This document shows positions 47,104 through 58,596 of a stretch of 64,000 bases of DNA, piece by piece (positions within the stretch are counted from its first letter, which is position 1; each line of letters starts with the position of its first letter). Source of the DNA: Spizellomyces punctatus DAOM BR117 (taxonomy: Eukaryota > Chytridiomycota > Chytridiomycetes > Spizellomycetales > Spizellomycetaceae); NCBI RefSeq assembly GCF_000182565.1, contig NW_015971541.1:1311039-1375038 (forward strand). The letters run 5' to 3'. Both the position numbers and the translations under genes were made by a program. Under the pieces are notes generated by a model that was given only the letters and a program-made list of their open reading frames with translations, was not told the DNA's origin and did not search any database.

Positions 47104-48044
47104 TCAAGTTTTACGCCGTGTCAAATGGTCGTATATGACCACCTGTGTGTGCTCATCGGTCTCAATTTCTGTTCGCGTCGTGTTATCACCTGGTTTTGGC
47201 TCCTTGAACGCGAGGAGGAAGATTAACTTGAAGGAAATATACTCTGGTGCCAATAGAACAAGACATCTCTCATCTTTCAATCCACAGACATACCTTCGGG
47301 TCAACGTTTATGATTTTCCTATCTCTTTTATTTTTAAACAAGAGTCCGTTCTCATTGTCTGCAATCACCTGAAAATTTGGGGTGGCATTACTCGTACAGG
47401 TTTGCGTCTCCCAATTATAAAAGCTCATGTCAGATGGGCGGGGCATCAAAACTTTTGCACGCGAGAAGTATGGTTCGAAATTCTCGGTCTTTAAGCGATA
47501 AGCGTAATCAATGTAGCCGGATATCTCTTGCGACTTGTTGTTGCGGGTTCGTATGAAAATTATGGACTGTGGTGGTAACCAGTGAATATATGCAAGACAG
47601 ATGATTACTCTCAAATTACCAACTCAACTTTTACCTACAGTGAGTTTCCCACTTCTGTTGGCTTCTTCCCTATCTGCAAGGGCTTGAAGAAAGAGAGATT
47701 TCGATAGATCCTTTCCCTGGGATGCCAGGACTTTAGTCGCTAACCGTTTCGACAATCGGAAATTCTCTGCCGCCTTCTTTCTCGATTCGAATTCTTCCCT
47801 CTTCAAGGGCTCGCCTGAACCTCTGTATCCCAGTTCAACCAGCTGTCGTGCTAGTTCTTTGTCCTTTTTATAATACGGGTTACCGTGGACCCCCCGCAGG
47901 ATATGAAATCGGGACATATCTTACTTCCAAGTAATACAAGTCTATAGCAGTAATTTGACTGTCAAGATATTCTTCATAAGTACCAAATTCAGCAATGGTA
48001 TTATCGCCTGGACCGTTAGGGAGGTCCCCCAATTCGTCGGCCAT
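47104..48044 (-). CDS. CFAP299: Cilia- and flagella-associated protein 299
   Basis: Several exons starting [20 protein letters not shown] at 48044. Family blocks match vertebrate CFAP299 (C4orf22) through the whole length: [150 protein letters not shown] and the C-terminal [12 protein letters not shown] with the stop at 47104. A minus-strand ATG at 47917 lies inside the first intron and is not the start. The protein belongs to motile-flagellum genes and is lost in fungi without zoospores, so it is good evidence for a flagellated stage. Confidence 0.93.
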
Positions 48045-48370
48045 TCTGCGGTCTCAAAGCCCGTCGTCAGTTGAGAGTTCTAAACTCAAAGAGTTGCTCA
48101 ACTGTGTCGGAGGCAGCTTACGAGAAAGTCACGTGATTGTATCACCGATTCCTCATTGGCGACTTCTTTTTGGGCAAGTTGATACCAGAGTTGATGCTTG
48201 ACCTTTCGCAACGTTTTCCAGCGATTTTTTCAAGCGCATTTTGACCTTCAGACGGCTCCATCCTTGTATTCAGTCATTCTCAGATCGATAGCTTCTTAGT
48301 GTAAACGGTTCCTACGGCATTTTTTCCCATCTTCTCGGCCATTCGGCAGTACAGCTGCACCAAGAGTGCA
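48045..48370. promoter_or_regulatory. Divergent promoter with TCACGTGA box
   Basis: About 325 bp between the CFAP299 and Utp7 start codons. It holds the palindrome TCACGTGA at 48129-48136 and an inverted CCAAT (ATTGG) shortly after it. Confidence 0.5.
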
Positions 48371-50382
48371 ATGGCAGCAGACAATTCAGGAGCAGAGCTC
48401 GAGGCTGAGAGAACAAACGAACAGCAAGAGACAATAGAAAAGAAAAGCAATGCTGCTCGTCGAAAGTCCAAGTCGAAAGGGATAGCACCAGAGGAGCTGA
48501 TAACGAATGAGAAGAAAGAGATCCCCAATACAAGCTCGACAGATAAAAAGCAGGCTGCTGCATCAAAAAAGTATGATCGTGCAGGAATAACCACCATTTC
48601 CTTGAAAGTGAGTAGAGTGAAGGAAGGAATGGGTGGCATCTTAAGCATGATTTTGACAAGCTACTTTTGCAGGGCGTGGGGGATAAGAAGCTGAAAGGGA
48701 AGCTCAAGAGGTCGGAGAAAGCGGCGCGCGAGGCAGCGTACAAAGCTGCTCAAGCTGAAGTACTGCTTCCAGCTGAGGCTGGATTTTTGGAAGCAGAGGG
48801 TCTGGAGAAAACATGGAAGTTCACACAGAATCAGCTCAAGGACAACTTGGATGCAAATACCAGTAAGAACGTTTTTGACCTCAAGCTGAAAGATTTTGGC
48901 CCGTACACGATGGACTACACTCGGAATGGACGACATATGCTGATTGGGGGACGGAAAGGGCATATCGCTACATTTGACTGGAAGACGGGAAAGCTCGGCT
49001 GCGAACTTCATGTCAAAGAAACCATCCGTGATGTGAAATGGCTACATAATGAAACGATGTTTGCTGTGGCACAGAAAAAGTACACGTATATCTACGACAA
49101 CACTGGTTTGGAAATTCACTGCTTGAGACAACATACTGAGATAAATAAGCTGGAATTCCTACCGTACCATTTCCTCCTGGTTACCGTGGGCAACGCCGGA
49201 TGGCTAAAGTATCAAGATACATCTACCGGCAAACTCGTTGCAGAGCTTCGTACAAAGTTGGGACGGTGCGATACAATGTCCCAAAACCCGTATAATGCCG
49301 TCGTACATCTCGGTCACTCTAACGGGACGGTTACATTGTGGGCCCCCACGGTGTCGACCCCCTTAGTGAAAATGCTATGTCACAAAGGGCCTGTGCAGGG
49401 AATTGCGCTTGATCGAGGAGGAAACTATATGGCCACTACTGGATTAGATGGCCAAATGAAGCTTTGGGATATCCGCACGTATAAATGTCTTCAATCGTAC
49501 TACACTCGAACTCCTGCTGCCACATTGTCGATATCACAACAGGGACTCTTGGCGGTTGGATACGGACCGAACATTAGCGTATGTGATTTACTTAGTTGCA
49601 TTGTGCGTCGTGCTTATCATCATTCTTATCACACTGGGTTCCCTTCGTTATGCAGATTTGGAAAAATGCTTTCAAAACAAAGCAGAAGGAACCATATATG
49701 ACTCACTTAAGCGCCGGCAATATTGTACAAGATATTAATTTCTGTCCTTACGAGGATGTCCTCGGATTTGGTCACAGCAGTGGCATATCTAGCATTGTTG
49801 TTCCCGGATCTGGTGAACCGAACTTTGATACTATGGAAGCCAATCCCTTCCAGACGAAAAAGCAGAGACAAGAAACCGAAGTTCATAACCTACTCGATAA
49901 GGTTCAGCCTGAGATGATTGCCCTAAACCCAGAGTTTATCGGTGCTGTTGATCGGGCACCGGCGGAAGTCATTGCGGAGGAGAGGAGGCTGGAATGGGAG
50001 GTAGGAAAGACCTTCATGTAGTTCGACGCAGCAATACTACTGGACAGTTGTTCACCGGTGCTGTTTGCAGGCAAATCACCCCAACCAAAAGTTTGTCCCC
50101 CAGCACCGTGCTCGAGGAAAGTCCTCCTCTATGCGACGATACTTGCGCAAACAATCGAATGTCCTGGATGCAAAGAAGGTATATTTTGGATTTCTATCGC
50201 TGTTCTCTTCTCTTGTTATTGATATTTCGCATTTGAATTCGTTGCATCAGGTCGAGATGCAAGAGCGTCTCGAAAAGGAAAGAAGAGAGCGTGAGAAGGA
50301 GCGCAAGCGTGCGCGTGGGGAGGGAGAGCCAGAAATACCTCGGACGGCTCTAGATAGATTCACAAAGAAGATAAAAGTCTGA
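48371..50382 (+). CDS. UTP7: U3 snoRNP protein Utp7 / WDR46
   Basis: Starts MAADNSGAELEAERTNEQQE at 48371. A Lys-rich N-terminus is followed by LKGKLKRSEKAAREAAYKAA, then the WD40 propeller: GPYTMDYTRNGRHMLIGGRK, ETIRDVKWLHNETMFAVAQK, YTYIYDNTGLEIHCLRQHTE, NPYNAVVHLGHSNGTVTLWA, GGNYMATTGLDGQMKLWDIR, FCPYEDVLGFGHSSGISSIV. The BING4 C-terminal block follows: VPGSGEPNFDTMEANPFQTK, KVQPEMIALNPEFIGAVD, and a basic helical end with stop at 50382. Utp7 is a nucleolar component of the small-subunit processome needed for 18S rRNA maturation. Introns at about 48607, 49578, 50000 and 50180. Confidence 0.93.
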
Positions 50383-50955
50383 AGGTGTATTGGTCATTAT
50401 TTAATTTTCATTAGCGAGTTTTTAAAGTTCAAGGCTGAGTTGCATATATGCATTCAACAGCACAAGGCTTGTTACCCAAATATCTGCCTACAAACACACT
50501 GGCAAGCGACTGACGTAAGCATCGATCACCCACGTAATCCATTTGTGCACAGTGGACTCTTTGGTTCATCGTCATGGTCAGTGGCAAGTTTTCTATGCAA
50601 GTGTCCAAATGAAGAGTATTTTGGCATGGCAAAGCTTAACAAGCTCCATAAGCGTCGCAGAGCCCTGCTCTTGGCGTTGGTGGGGTTCGACACGGCGCAT
50701 CGCAAAGCCCTGGAGTGGCAAGCTCAATGACTCATCATGGCTCCTGGGGCTTCTTGGCGAGTGTTAAAAGACACAGCTTGTGGTCCGAATAAGGAAAGAT
50801 AGTGGGATTTTGCATGGAGTGTGATGGGATATGTGACTATCGTAGCATATGCTTCAATTGCGCCCAATGAGCGCTTATCCATGAGCGCCCTATAAAAGGT
50901 GTCCTTGAGTTTGAGCTCCGTACCATTGGCAAAAACGCTTTCACACAAAGTCCAG
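50383..50955. other. Intergenic, promoter of the receptor-like fusion
   Basis: About 570 bp with no gene recognised. The right end carries the TATA-like box of the fusion gene. Confidence 0.45.
50891..50898 (+). promoter_or_regulatory. TATA-like box of the receptor-like fusion
   Basis: TATAAAAG, 65 bp before the ATG at 50956. The spacing suits a core promoter with a short 5' UTR. Confidence 0.5.
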
Positions 50956-53900
50956 ATGCATCACTTTTGTCCATCAATCCTCTTTTCTGGTCTCATACTA
51001 GGCGGCTTTCTACCTCTGTTGGCCGCCGAATATCGTTCTTATGATGGGGTTGGCAATAACCCTGGCGGTCTCGCTGGCCTTTCACAGCTCCGGACACCGT
51101 TTAGCGGCGCATGGTACGATATTTCAGATCCCATCAATTATACCAACCGCATTATGGTATTGGAGACAACGGATCCGGTCCTTTCTGCACGTAATGTGTC
51201 CAATCAGATGGCCTCTGCTATGGTCACTGGTGGACCACGTAAAAATAGGAGGATGATCAATGATTTGCATACGATGTGGGGAGCCATGATTGGGCTGGAT
51301 TATGTGTGAGTTTTGAAGTACATGCTTTGGTATTGAATCACGAACCTGGTCTTATAGATGCTGCAATTGGGTCATGTTCAGGAAGACGATGATGAACACC
51401 ACCAACGTCACCATGTCGATCCCGAGGTAAAGTGTTCTTGTTGTGAGCGATTATAGTAGCTGGAACTCCAGAGCTGACACCAGTGACGCATCAGGTGCGA
51501 TGGCTACTTTGACCCCGACTGCAGTGAGTACGAGTAGTGACCCATGTCACTACAAAATGAAATCCTCACCGCCCAAAATACTACCCGGTTGCTAATCCAA
51601 CTTTTAGCCGGTATCAAGAATTTCACATTTCAACGGGCATTCACAAATGAAAGTGCCAATCCCGAAAGAACCGCACTCAATCTCGTCACTCCCTTCCTAG
51701 ATGCCGGCGTCATTTACGGCACGAATGAAACCCGAGCGAGACTTTTACGAACCTTCATCAATGGCAAAATCGTTCTAGACTCTGATGAATTACCCCCACG
51801 AATTTCCGAAATGCCTGCACTGGACATGGTGGGTCCACCTCCTCCATCTCTCGCCACCCAGCTGGGAGATGCAAGTACCCGTGGTGCTCCACGAAGCGAA
51901 ATGAGAGTGGGGGGCGATGCGATTTCAAATGTTAACACATTCGGGTTCGTGATTGTTACGTTATTTATGAGGGAACATAATCGATTGTGCGATCAATTTG
52001 CGAGCGAGCATATAGGGTGGGATGACGAGACCTTGTATCAAGAGGCCCGGAGATGGTAAGTGTTCTGGTATTTGGCATAACTACCTGTATCTTGTAGCTA
52101 CGAGATTTTCGAGAAAATAATCATGCTGTTCAAAATTAAGGGTCATTGCTTTCATGCAACGCATCACTTACTACGAATATTTGCCGGCTCTTACGTCTCG
52201 CGTACTACCTACATACACTGGCTTCAACGCTAGCACGAATCCGCAAGTGACCATCTTCAATTCCGCATGCATTTTACGATACGGACATAGCGAAATGAAT
52301 GATGCAATCGAACGGCTGGATGAGCGATACGTTCCTCACCCACGGGGTCCGATCTTGGTTCGGGATGCCCCTTTTGATCCCGATAAGGTGCTGGATGCTG
52401 GAATTGAACCTGTCTTGAGAGGACTTGTGTCTCAAGTGCAGAATCAAGTGGATTGGGAAGTCACTGGCGATTTACGGAACTGGATGTTTGGGCACCCAGC
52501 GGGAATGCCGGGTGTTGATATGATTGCGCTGGATATTCAAAGGGTTAGTTAAAAGAGACCCGATGATTTAATTCTATATTCACATTTCTGGTTACTTTAC
52601 AGAACCGCGATTTTGGCATCCCACCTTACAATGATGTGCGAGAGTCCTATGGCTTGTCACGCGCGAAATCCTTCCAAGAGATTTCGTCCAATCCTCGAAT
52701 TGCGGCAACGTTGGCAAACATGTACGGGTCGGTCGATAGAGTTGAGGCCTGTATCGGTAAGTCACTGTTGATAAACAAACCTTCAATAATCAGCAGAGTT
52801 GCATGTTCAGCAATATCTGCAGGTGCGCTGGCAGAGGATGAATGGCCCGGCTGCAATATGGGTCAGCTGCTTCATGAAGGCCTTCGGGAACAGCTGACTA
52901 GAATACGGTAGGGCATCTTAGTTCATGTTTAGAGTTACTTTCGTAGGTTACTAAACGATACTGTTAGCAACGGCGACAAATTCTGGTACCAAAATGAGCA
53001 GTTCGCACCCGAGGACCTCAAGATCATCGAGTCAACATTGTTGAGGGACATCATCGCCCGGAATACATTGTGGAAAGATCCGCCAATAAACGTGTTTTTC
53101 TCTCTGGGGGCACAGATGAGCCGAAGAAATCTAGTCGAGGCTGAGCATGCGCTAGCAAAAAATGAAGAGTTCCTTGAAGACTTTCCAAAAATTTCTGGAA
53201 AAGAGCAGGCAATGCATTTAGGACCGGCGTTCAAAATGTACTGGAGTGTCAACGTGAGGAAGGGAGAGGCAGAGTTTGTTGTTGTTGGACGTAATGAGGT
53301 CCGTGCTTTTGCTTTGACGGTTCATTGTTTGTTTTGTTTATACTGAAAAAGTCAAGTAGGGTTGGATTGGCGTAGGATTTGAACCTGATGATTCAGGTAT
53401 GACCAACGCAGACATGGTCCTCGGCTACGCACTCGAAAACGGTACTACCTATATTCGTGGCGCCCGCTCGGTGGCAAACGAGCCCCCAATTCCCTATCCA
53501 ACTGATAACCCTGGAATCACGAACGCAAGCGCGGCACGCATCCATGGATTCACAGTTTTGAAATTCACTAGACCATTAGCTGCCCGTCCTCCATTCAACA
53601 AAACCTTGCCAATTGCAAGACCTGCGAAAGTGGTATATGCAATGAATCCAATGTATGTCGAACCCTTATATCACGGGCCTGAAAGAGGATTGGCAAATGT
53701 GGACTTGGTGCCTGCTTATGGTAAGAAGATGGACTTTAGATCATGTATCAGATCGCTCAACTTTCTTGATACAGTGAACTACCGTCCTGTAACCTTCAAT
53801 AGCGCTATCGGGATTGTTTTCACCGTCATTGGGACAATTCTGCTCTCGATAACACTAGCAACCATATACGTGGTCATTACTCGTCGAATGGACCCTATCG

Positions 53901-55028
53901 TCCGCAGATCAAGTCCACCCTTTCTTCTCATCATCCTGGTCGGCGTGGCTTTGGGGTACGTGTGCATATTCGTCTGGACGATCCCAAGGAGTGATGCCGC
54001 GTGCAAAGCAAGGATGTGGTTGGTAGGATTGGCTTATATCTTGATGTTTGGGTGAGTTCCACCGCCCCGTTGCCGATTGTTCACTGATTCTAACCATCAG
54101 GTGGTGGATACAGCTTTGCAACTGTAAAAAACTACCGTATATACTTGGTGTTTCGGGGAGCAAGTGGATCCAATTTGAGTACTCGCGCCGTTCTTTTGGG
54201 AAGTATCCCATTGCTGGCCATTGAAGTGGTAAGCGAACATCGTCGTGCAAGGCATTTGTATTCCCAATCATTAACAAACATTCATTGGGAGATCCTCCTT
54301 ACGATATGGACATTTGCCGACGCACCATACCTTCGTGTAACCAGCGATATGGTAGATTGTTGGTATGGTCGTGTGATGCCAGCAATTGTGCTGGCATACA
54401 ATCTGCTTATTTTATTGTGCGGCCTATACATTGCCGTGTGCGTCCGTCATGCATATACCGACTATCGGGATTCATTTGCGATTGCATTTTCGGTAAGTAT
54501 CTGCTAATAACTGACACCACAAGTGATCTCAACAAGTATTAACTTTTGGGATAGACGTACAATTTTGTGATGTGCATTATCATTCTTGTACCCGTATCGG
54601 TCTCAGGTCGCACCGCTGTCGAGCGATATGTTCTCGAATGCATAGCAATCCTCTTGGTAACAACAGGGGTCCTAGCGTTTTTCTTTGGTGGCAAGTTATG
54701 GACAATCTATGTCATCAATCGTGGTAGCATCCGTCTTTCTTCGTCATTCGTCCCAGAACACGAGTACCGAGGATCTCGACATTGGGCTTGGTCGTTCGGG
54801 AGCGCTTGGAGGCATACCCTAAGGGTGCGGAACCCGGAGGAACAGAGAGTGGAGGTGACAACACCTGCGAATCAAGAACCAAAACCTGGAGAGGGGGAGG
54901 CTGTTGCCTCGAACAGTGTCATCTCGTCCCCAACGATCGGCCAAGCATTGATGGAGAGGCTTTTCATCGTTAACCGGTCAACAGAAACCCAATCCAAACC
55001 GACCACAGAAACAGAAGGCGTCATATGA
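50956..55028 (+). CDS. Haem-peroxidase-like + DOMON + class C seven-helix receptor fusion
   Basis: About 1090 residues. Exons: 50956-51305, 51382-51426, 51495-51523, 51608-52055, 52141-52543, 52603-52756, 52823-52907, 52968-53298, 53360-54051 (with a likely 54-nt in-frame intron 53721-53774), 54114-54228, 54292-54492, 54555-55028; all phases agree. Residues 1-24 are a signal peptide. Residues 25 to about 560 are an animal-type peroxidase: EYRSYDGVGNN, NPERTALNLVTPFLDAGVIY, ILRYGHSEMND (proximal His 340), NRDFGIPPYNDVRESYGL, NGDKFWYQNEQF. The distal site reads MWGAMIGLD where active enzymes have WGQFxDHD, so Gln, Asp and His are Ala, Gly and Leu. A DOMON domain follows (about 590-720: FKMYWSVN, GWIGVGFEPDDSGMTNADMV, LGYALENG). 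Then come seven hydrophobic helices of the class C type with RSSPPFLLIILVGVALGY, a Cys before TM3 and in loop 2, KNYRIYLVF and a 100-residue tail. Likely a plasma-membrane receptor or haem sensor; ligand unknown. Confidence 0.88.
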
Positions 55029-55161
55029 TGATGAATATTGGTAGTATTTTCGTCCTTTGATAAGGAGCTGTAGGGTGCAAGGCAACAACATGGCCTATTC
55101 GCATGTAAATTAATAGCTTAAACCTTGGGAATGGAAAAAGATTTTGCTGCAAAACCCTGCT

Positions 55162-55413
55162 TCAAAACAGCTGTCTATACACACTAGCAACAACAGTACC
55201 AGACAACATACACAACAATATGGAGGTGCCAAAGTACTCAGTGTGCAGGCGCGCAAAAGTTCTAATGTCCTTGCCGTAGTTGATGTTTTCGGTAGGCTTT
55301 GATTCAACAGGTAAATAATTCAGGGGAGGTTGGCCGTTTGCTGATAACAAGCTTTCAAGCTCTGACCGCGCAACTTGCAATTTGGATTTTATGGTTTCAT
55401 TAGAACCTACCAT
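55162..55413 (-). CDS. Small single-pass membrane protein, unrecognised
   Basis: Open frame of 83 codons starting MVGSNETIKSKLQVARSELE. A polar helix and a Pro-rich linker (QPPLNYLPVESKP) are followed by one hydrophobic segment near the C-terminus (TSILLCMLSGTVVASVYRQL). This tail-anchor layout suggests a small organelle or ER membrane protein, but no family was recognised. An additional upstream exon (around 55420-55440, MAKESI...) is possible. It could be spurious. Confidence 0.35.
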   Translation of the reverse strand: MVGSNETIKSKLQVARSELESLLSANGQPPLNYLPVESKPTENINYGKDIRTFARLHTEYFGTSILLCMLSGTVVASVYRQLF

Positions 55414-55910
55414 ATGCTTTCTTTAGCCATTTTGCTGCTCCGGGAGTTCCGACCAAACTTTTTGCAGAGGCTGTGAAGGATGAAAATTACTAGTGGCGAG
55501 TCGTACGAAAGTGATATCTTGACAGCTGCGGATGGTGAAAATGGCGAGAAACAACTTGTCCTCCAAGGATGTACATTAAACACCATGCAAAGCACACACT
55601 CTCGGATCCCCGTATCAACTGGTTGAACAAGAAAGATTAGTTAGTCCTTTAGAACTTTTTTTTTTTGTTTCACTATCAGCGATTTATTGTCAAGGGTGGA
55701 ATTCGTCCCTTTCTCCATTTCTGATTATCCTCGGTCTGATTTGACGGTTCTCAGCTTTCTTTGGACCGTACACCTTAGGCACAGAGGAGTACGCACTGCA
55801 CCTACCAAAACCTTTTGGGAAAAATCCAACGATGGCCTGTAAGTAATCGTTTTGTTCATGTACTCGCTTCATGGCGGTAACATATCATTGGTTTCAACAA
55901 ACTAGCTGTA
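55414..55910. other. Intergenic, nothing firm
   Basis: Contains a run of T near 55660 and short minus-strand frames without domains. Part of it is the promoter of the symporter gene. Confidence 0.4.
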
Positions 55911-57591
55911 ATGACCTCATCTGGCCGAATGATGAAGCGGCTTCTTCGCCAATTAAACAGAATACCCATGGTAAAAGAAGCAAATGTGAAAACTAGTTTT
56001 TTGCTCCTTGCTAATATGGATAGAAAATCATGTTAGCTTGCATGGATTTTCATCATGAGTGGATTGGGGATCATGTTTGGTCTTGTTGCTCCTCAGTTTT
56101 CAAAAGAGTACCTAGCACTCCTCTCCACTCATATCTTCTTGCCCATGGTGAAATCGCTCATTGTTCCCCTCATATTCTCGTAAGTTGCCTTCTTTTAGGC
56201 TTTTTAAAAAGGGCTGTTGGGCTTAATGTTACGTTTGCGAGCAAGGCTGCTGGTGGTTGGAATTGCTGGACATGGAGACGACCTCGCACGGGTAGGAAAA
56301 CTCGGAGTAAAATCCATGGCGTACTTTCTAGGATTGACTTTTATTGCCAGTGAGTTTCACAGTTTTCATTGGAGGGCCATACTATTATGATTTTCTTTTG
56401 CTTATTCCTTTGTGGTCTCTAGTTTTCATTGGTCTCGGGTTTGGGAATGCGATTAAACCAGGAAACGGAGTGACATTGGGTGAAGTCAAAAACGCCAATG
56501 CCACAGCTGCAATCAAAAGCCAAAAAATCTCCCTAGCATACGAACTCAACCAAATCATTCCCGAATCGTTTTTCGCTGCGGCTTCCGCCAACAAGTCGTT
56601 GCAGATTACCTTTTGTGCAATCATGTTTGCTTGCGCTTGTATGCTGGTCCCGAATAAGGAGCATAAACGAGTCATGGTGGATTTTTTTGATGGTTTGGCG
56701 AACGTCATGTTGTCTGTTACGAATTTAGTGATGAAGTTTACACCTCTGGTGAGTATCTAATTTGAAAAAAACGAATCTAACGTTTCTTTAACCTTTATAT
56801 TCGTTTCAGGCCATCGGCGGAGCCTTGGCGAAAACAATTGCCACAAACGGAATCGGCGTTCTGTCTACTCTTGGAAAACTGATCGGAACCGTTTACCTCG
56901 GCCTCCTCACATTTGTTTTCGTTATCCTCCTTCCCATCGCCCTTTGGGCCAAAGTCCCACTAGTGCCCTTTATGCGACAGGTTTCTCATCCCCTCATCAT
57001 TGCCTTTTCGACTGCCTCATCCGATGCTGCCTTGGCAAAGGCAATGGAGAACATGATAGAGCTGGGCGTTCCAAGGGAAATTGTTTCATTTGTTATTCCT
57101 GTAGGGTACTCGTTCAATCTTGATGGTACAACTTTGTACCTAGGGACTGCAGTCCTGTTCGCCGCGCAGGTTGCCAATGTAAACTGGAGTGTTGGCGAGC
57201 AGATCTTGCGAATGCTCTTGGTCTTGCTAATGAGCAAAGGGATTGCTGGTGTGCCGAGGGCATCGTTGGTAGTCTTGGCCATGGCATGCGACAATTGGAA
57301 CTTGCCAACCGAGATTGTTGGTTTGGTACTTGGAGTGGATGAAATCATGGATATGGCCAGAACGGCTGTCAATTTGCGTATGTGCTCTCTTATTGGCGCA
57401 GATATTCTTGAGATCGTTGGCTAATCTTTGAATGCTTTCGCGGAAAAGTCGGAAATTGCCTAGCTTGCGTCGTTATTGCCCGCTGGGAGGGCGTCTTCAA
57501 ACTATACAGGCAATCGACCGACGACAGCGACATTGAGGACTCCCCTGATGCGCTACATGTGAAGCTAGACGTGGATAAGACTGTTGCATGA
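55911..57591 (+). CDS. Dicarboxylate/amino acid:cation symporter (DAACS family)
   Basis: Multi-exon gene. The N-terminal exon gives MTSSGRMMKRLLRQLNRIPM, spliced to LAWIFIMSGLGIMFGLVAPQ, then HIFLPMVKSLIVPLIFS, IVVGIAGHGDDLARVGKLGV and further helices. The transport core is clear: PLIIAFSTASSDAALAKAME (place of the SSS motif), ELGVPREIVSFVIPVGYSFN, LDGTTLYLGTAVLFAAQVAN, LLMSKGIAGVPRASLVVLAM and DEIMDMARTAVNL with GNCLACVVIARWEG. The family moves glutamate, aspartate or C4-dicarboxylates with Na+ or H+ across the plasma membrane. Spacing is like the bacterial GltP/DctA branch, without the long extracellular loop of animal EAATs. The start could also be the ATG at 55932. The hydrophilic tail ends at 57591. 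Confidence 0.88.
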
Positions 57592-57836
57592 TGATCTGTT
57601 TTGTTATATTGGAGCTGGTCGTTTACTTGCCCGCTGGAAGCGGGCCAAATAGGTTGGATTGGCCTCATAAGAGTGTTCTGGAAAGTGACCCTTCCACCGA
57701 ACACATCGTACTGACATGGCAAGCCTGGCGCGCCTGTAGCAAGAATGCGACTTTGTATTATTTCTGTCTCCATATCATATGCAATACCAACAGAGAATAC
57801 GGATCGGTATCTAGTTCAACATTTTATTAAACTTTT

Positions 57837-58596
57837 TCACGCGGCTCGCTTTACTTGCTTTGCGTTCTGGTGGATCTATAAACCATAATGAAAAGTAAAT
57901 ATTGAATCCCGATCACGGCTTTAACGTGTACTCTTAGATTCACCTGTGGTTGCACGTTCACGATACCAGCGAGTAGCTTGTCAATGACCTGGGCCTTGTT
58001 CCTGTTGTAAGCTGCAGTAACTTCTTTAAGCTGTGTCTCAGTGTCCGCGTTTGCCTTTGATACGATATCATCTGTGCTTCCAGTGTACTATTCATATCAT
58101 AAGAGGATGTGAGAGAACTGATATTGGGCATGTATAACAACTGGTGACAGTAACAAAACGGTTGCTAACCTGCTTCTCGAAATCAGCGTGTTCCTTGTTC
58201 TTTTGTGCCTTCAACGCTTCAATCTCTTTCTGCGCTTCTGTTCGTGCGTCCTTCAAGCGCTGCACACGATCTATGCAGGGTGAACCGCATGTTTAGCTTA
58301 TCGCGCATTCGTCATTCCTTTGGTGTCTCTCGCCAGTAGCCATTCTCCCCACGCCGTCCATACTGCCGCTTTACGGCAGAGTACCACCCGGCGCTGTACA
58401 CTACTATAGCACCTTACATTTTCTTGCTGTCGCAACAACTTTGGAGGCCTCCTTTTCAGCTTCCAGTAGAGTTTGAATTCCTTGTGCGCTTTGAGCCTGC
58501 CACGAAAAGCATTAACGTCGTCAGCACTGTACACAACGAGGCTCAAAGGGTATATCGGTGTGATATTGTTCTGTGCTTGTCACTCGCCCTCACCAT
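57837..58596 (-). CDS. VMA10: V-type ATPase subunit G (Vma10)
   Basis: The first exon is just the start codon: ATG at 58594-58596 is followed directly by a GTGAGG donor. The second exon opens AQSAQGIQTLLEAEKEASKV, then VATARK, RVQRLKDARTEAQKEIEALK, AQKNKEHADFEKQ, STDDIVSKANADTETQLKEV and AAYNRNKAQVIDKLLAGI; a last short exon ends IHQNAKQVKRAA with the stop at 57837. This is the complete peripheral-stalk G subunit, about 115 residues, which pairs with subunit E to brace V1 against V0 in the vacuolar proton pump. Yeast VMA10 also has an intron close to its start. A CACGTG box lies about 100 bp upstream. Confidence 0.9.

Noticed and set aside
47624-47917. Separate small gene starting [18 protein letters not shown]
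   Set aside because: This ATG lies within the first intron of CFAP299; the upstream exon encoding [17 protein letters not shown] gives the true start at 48044.
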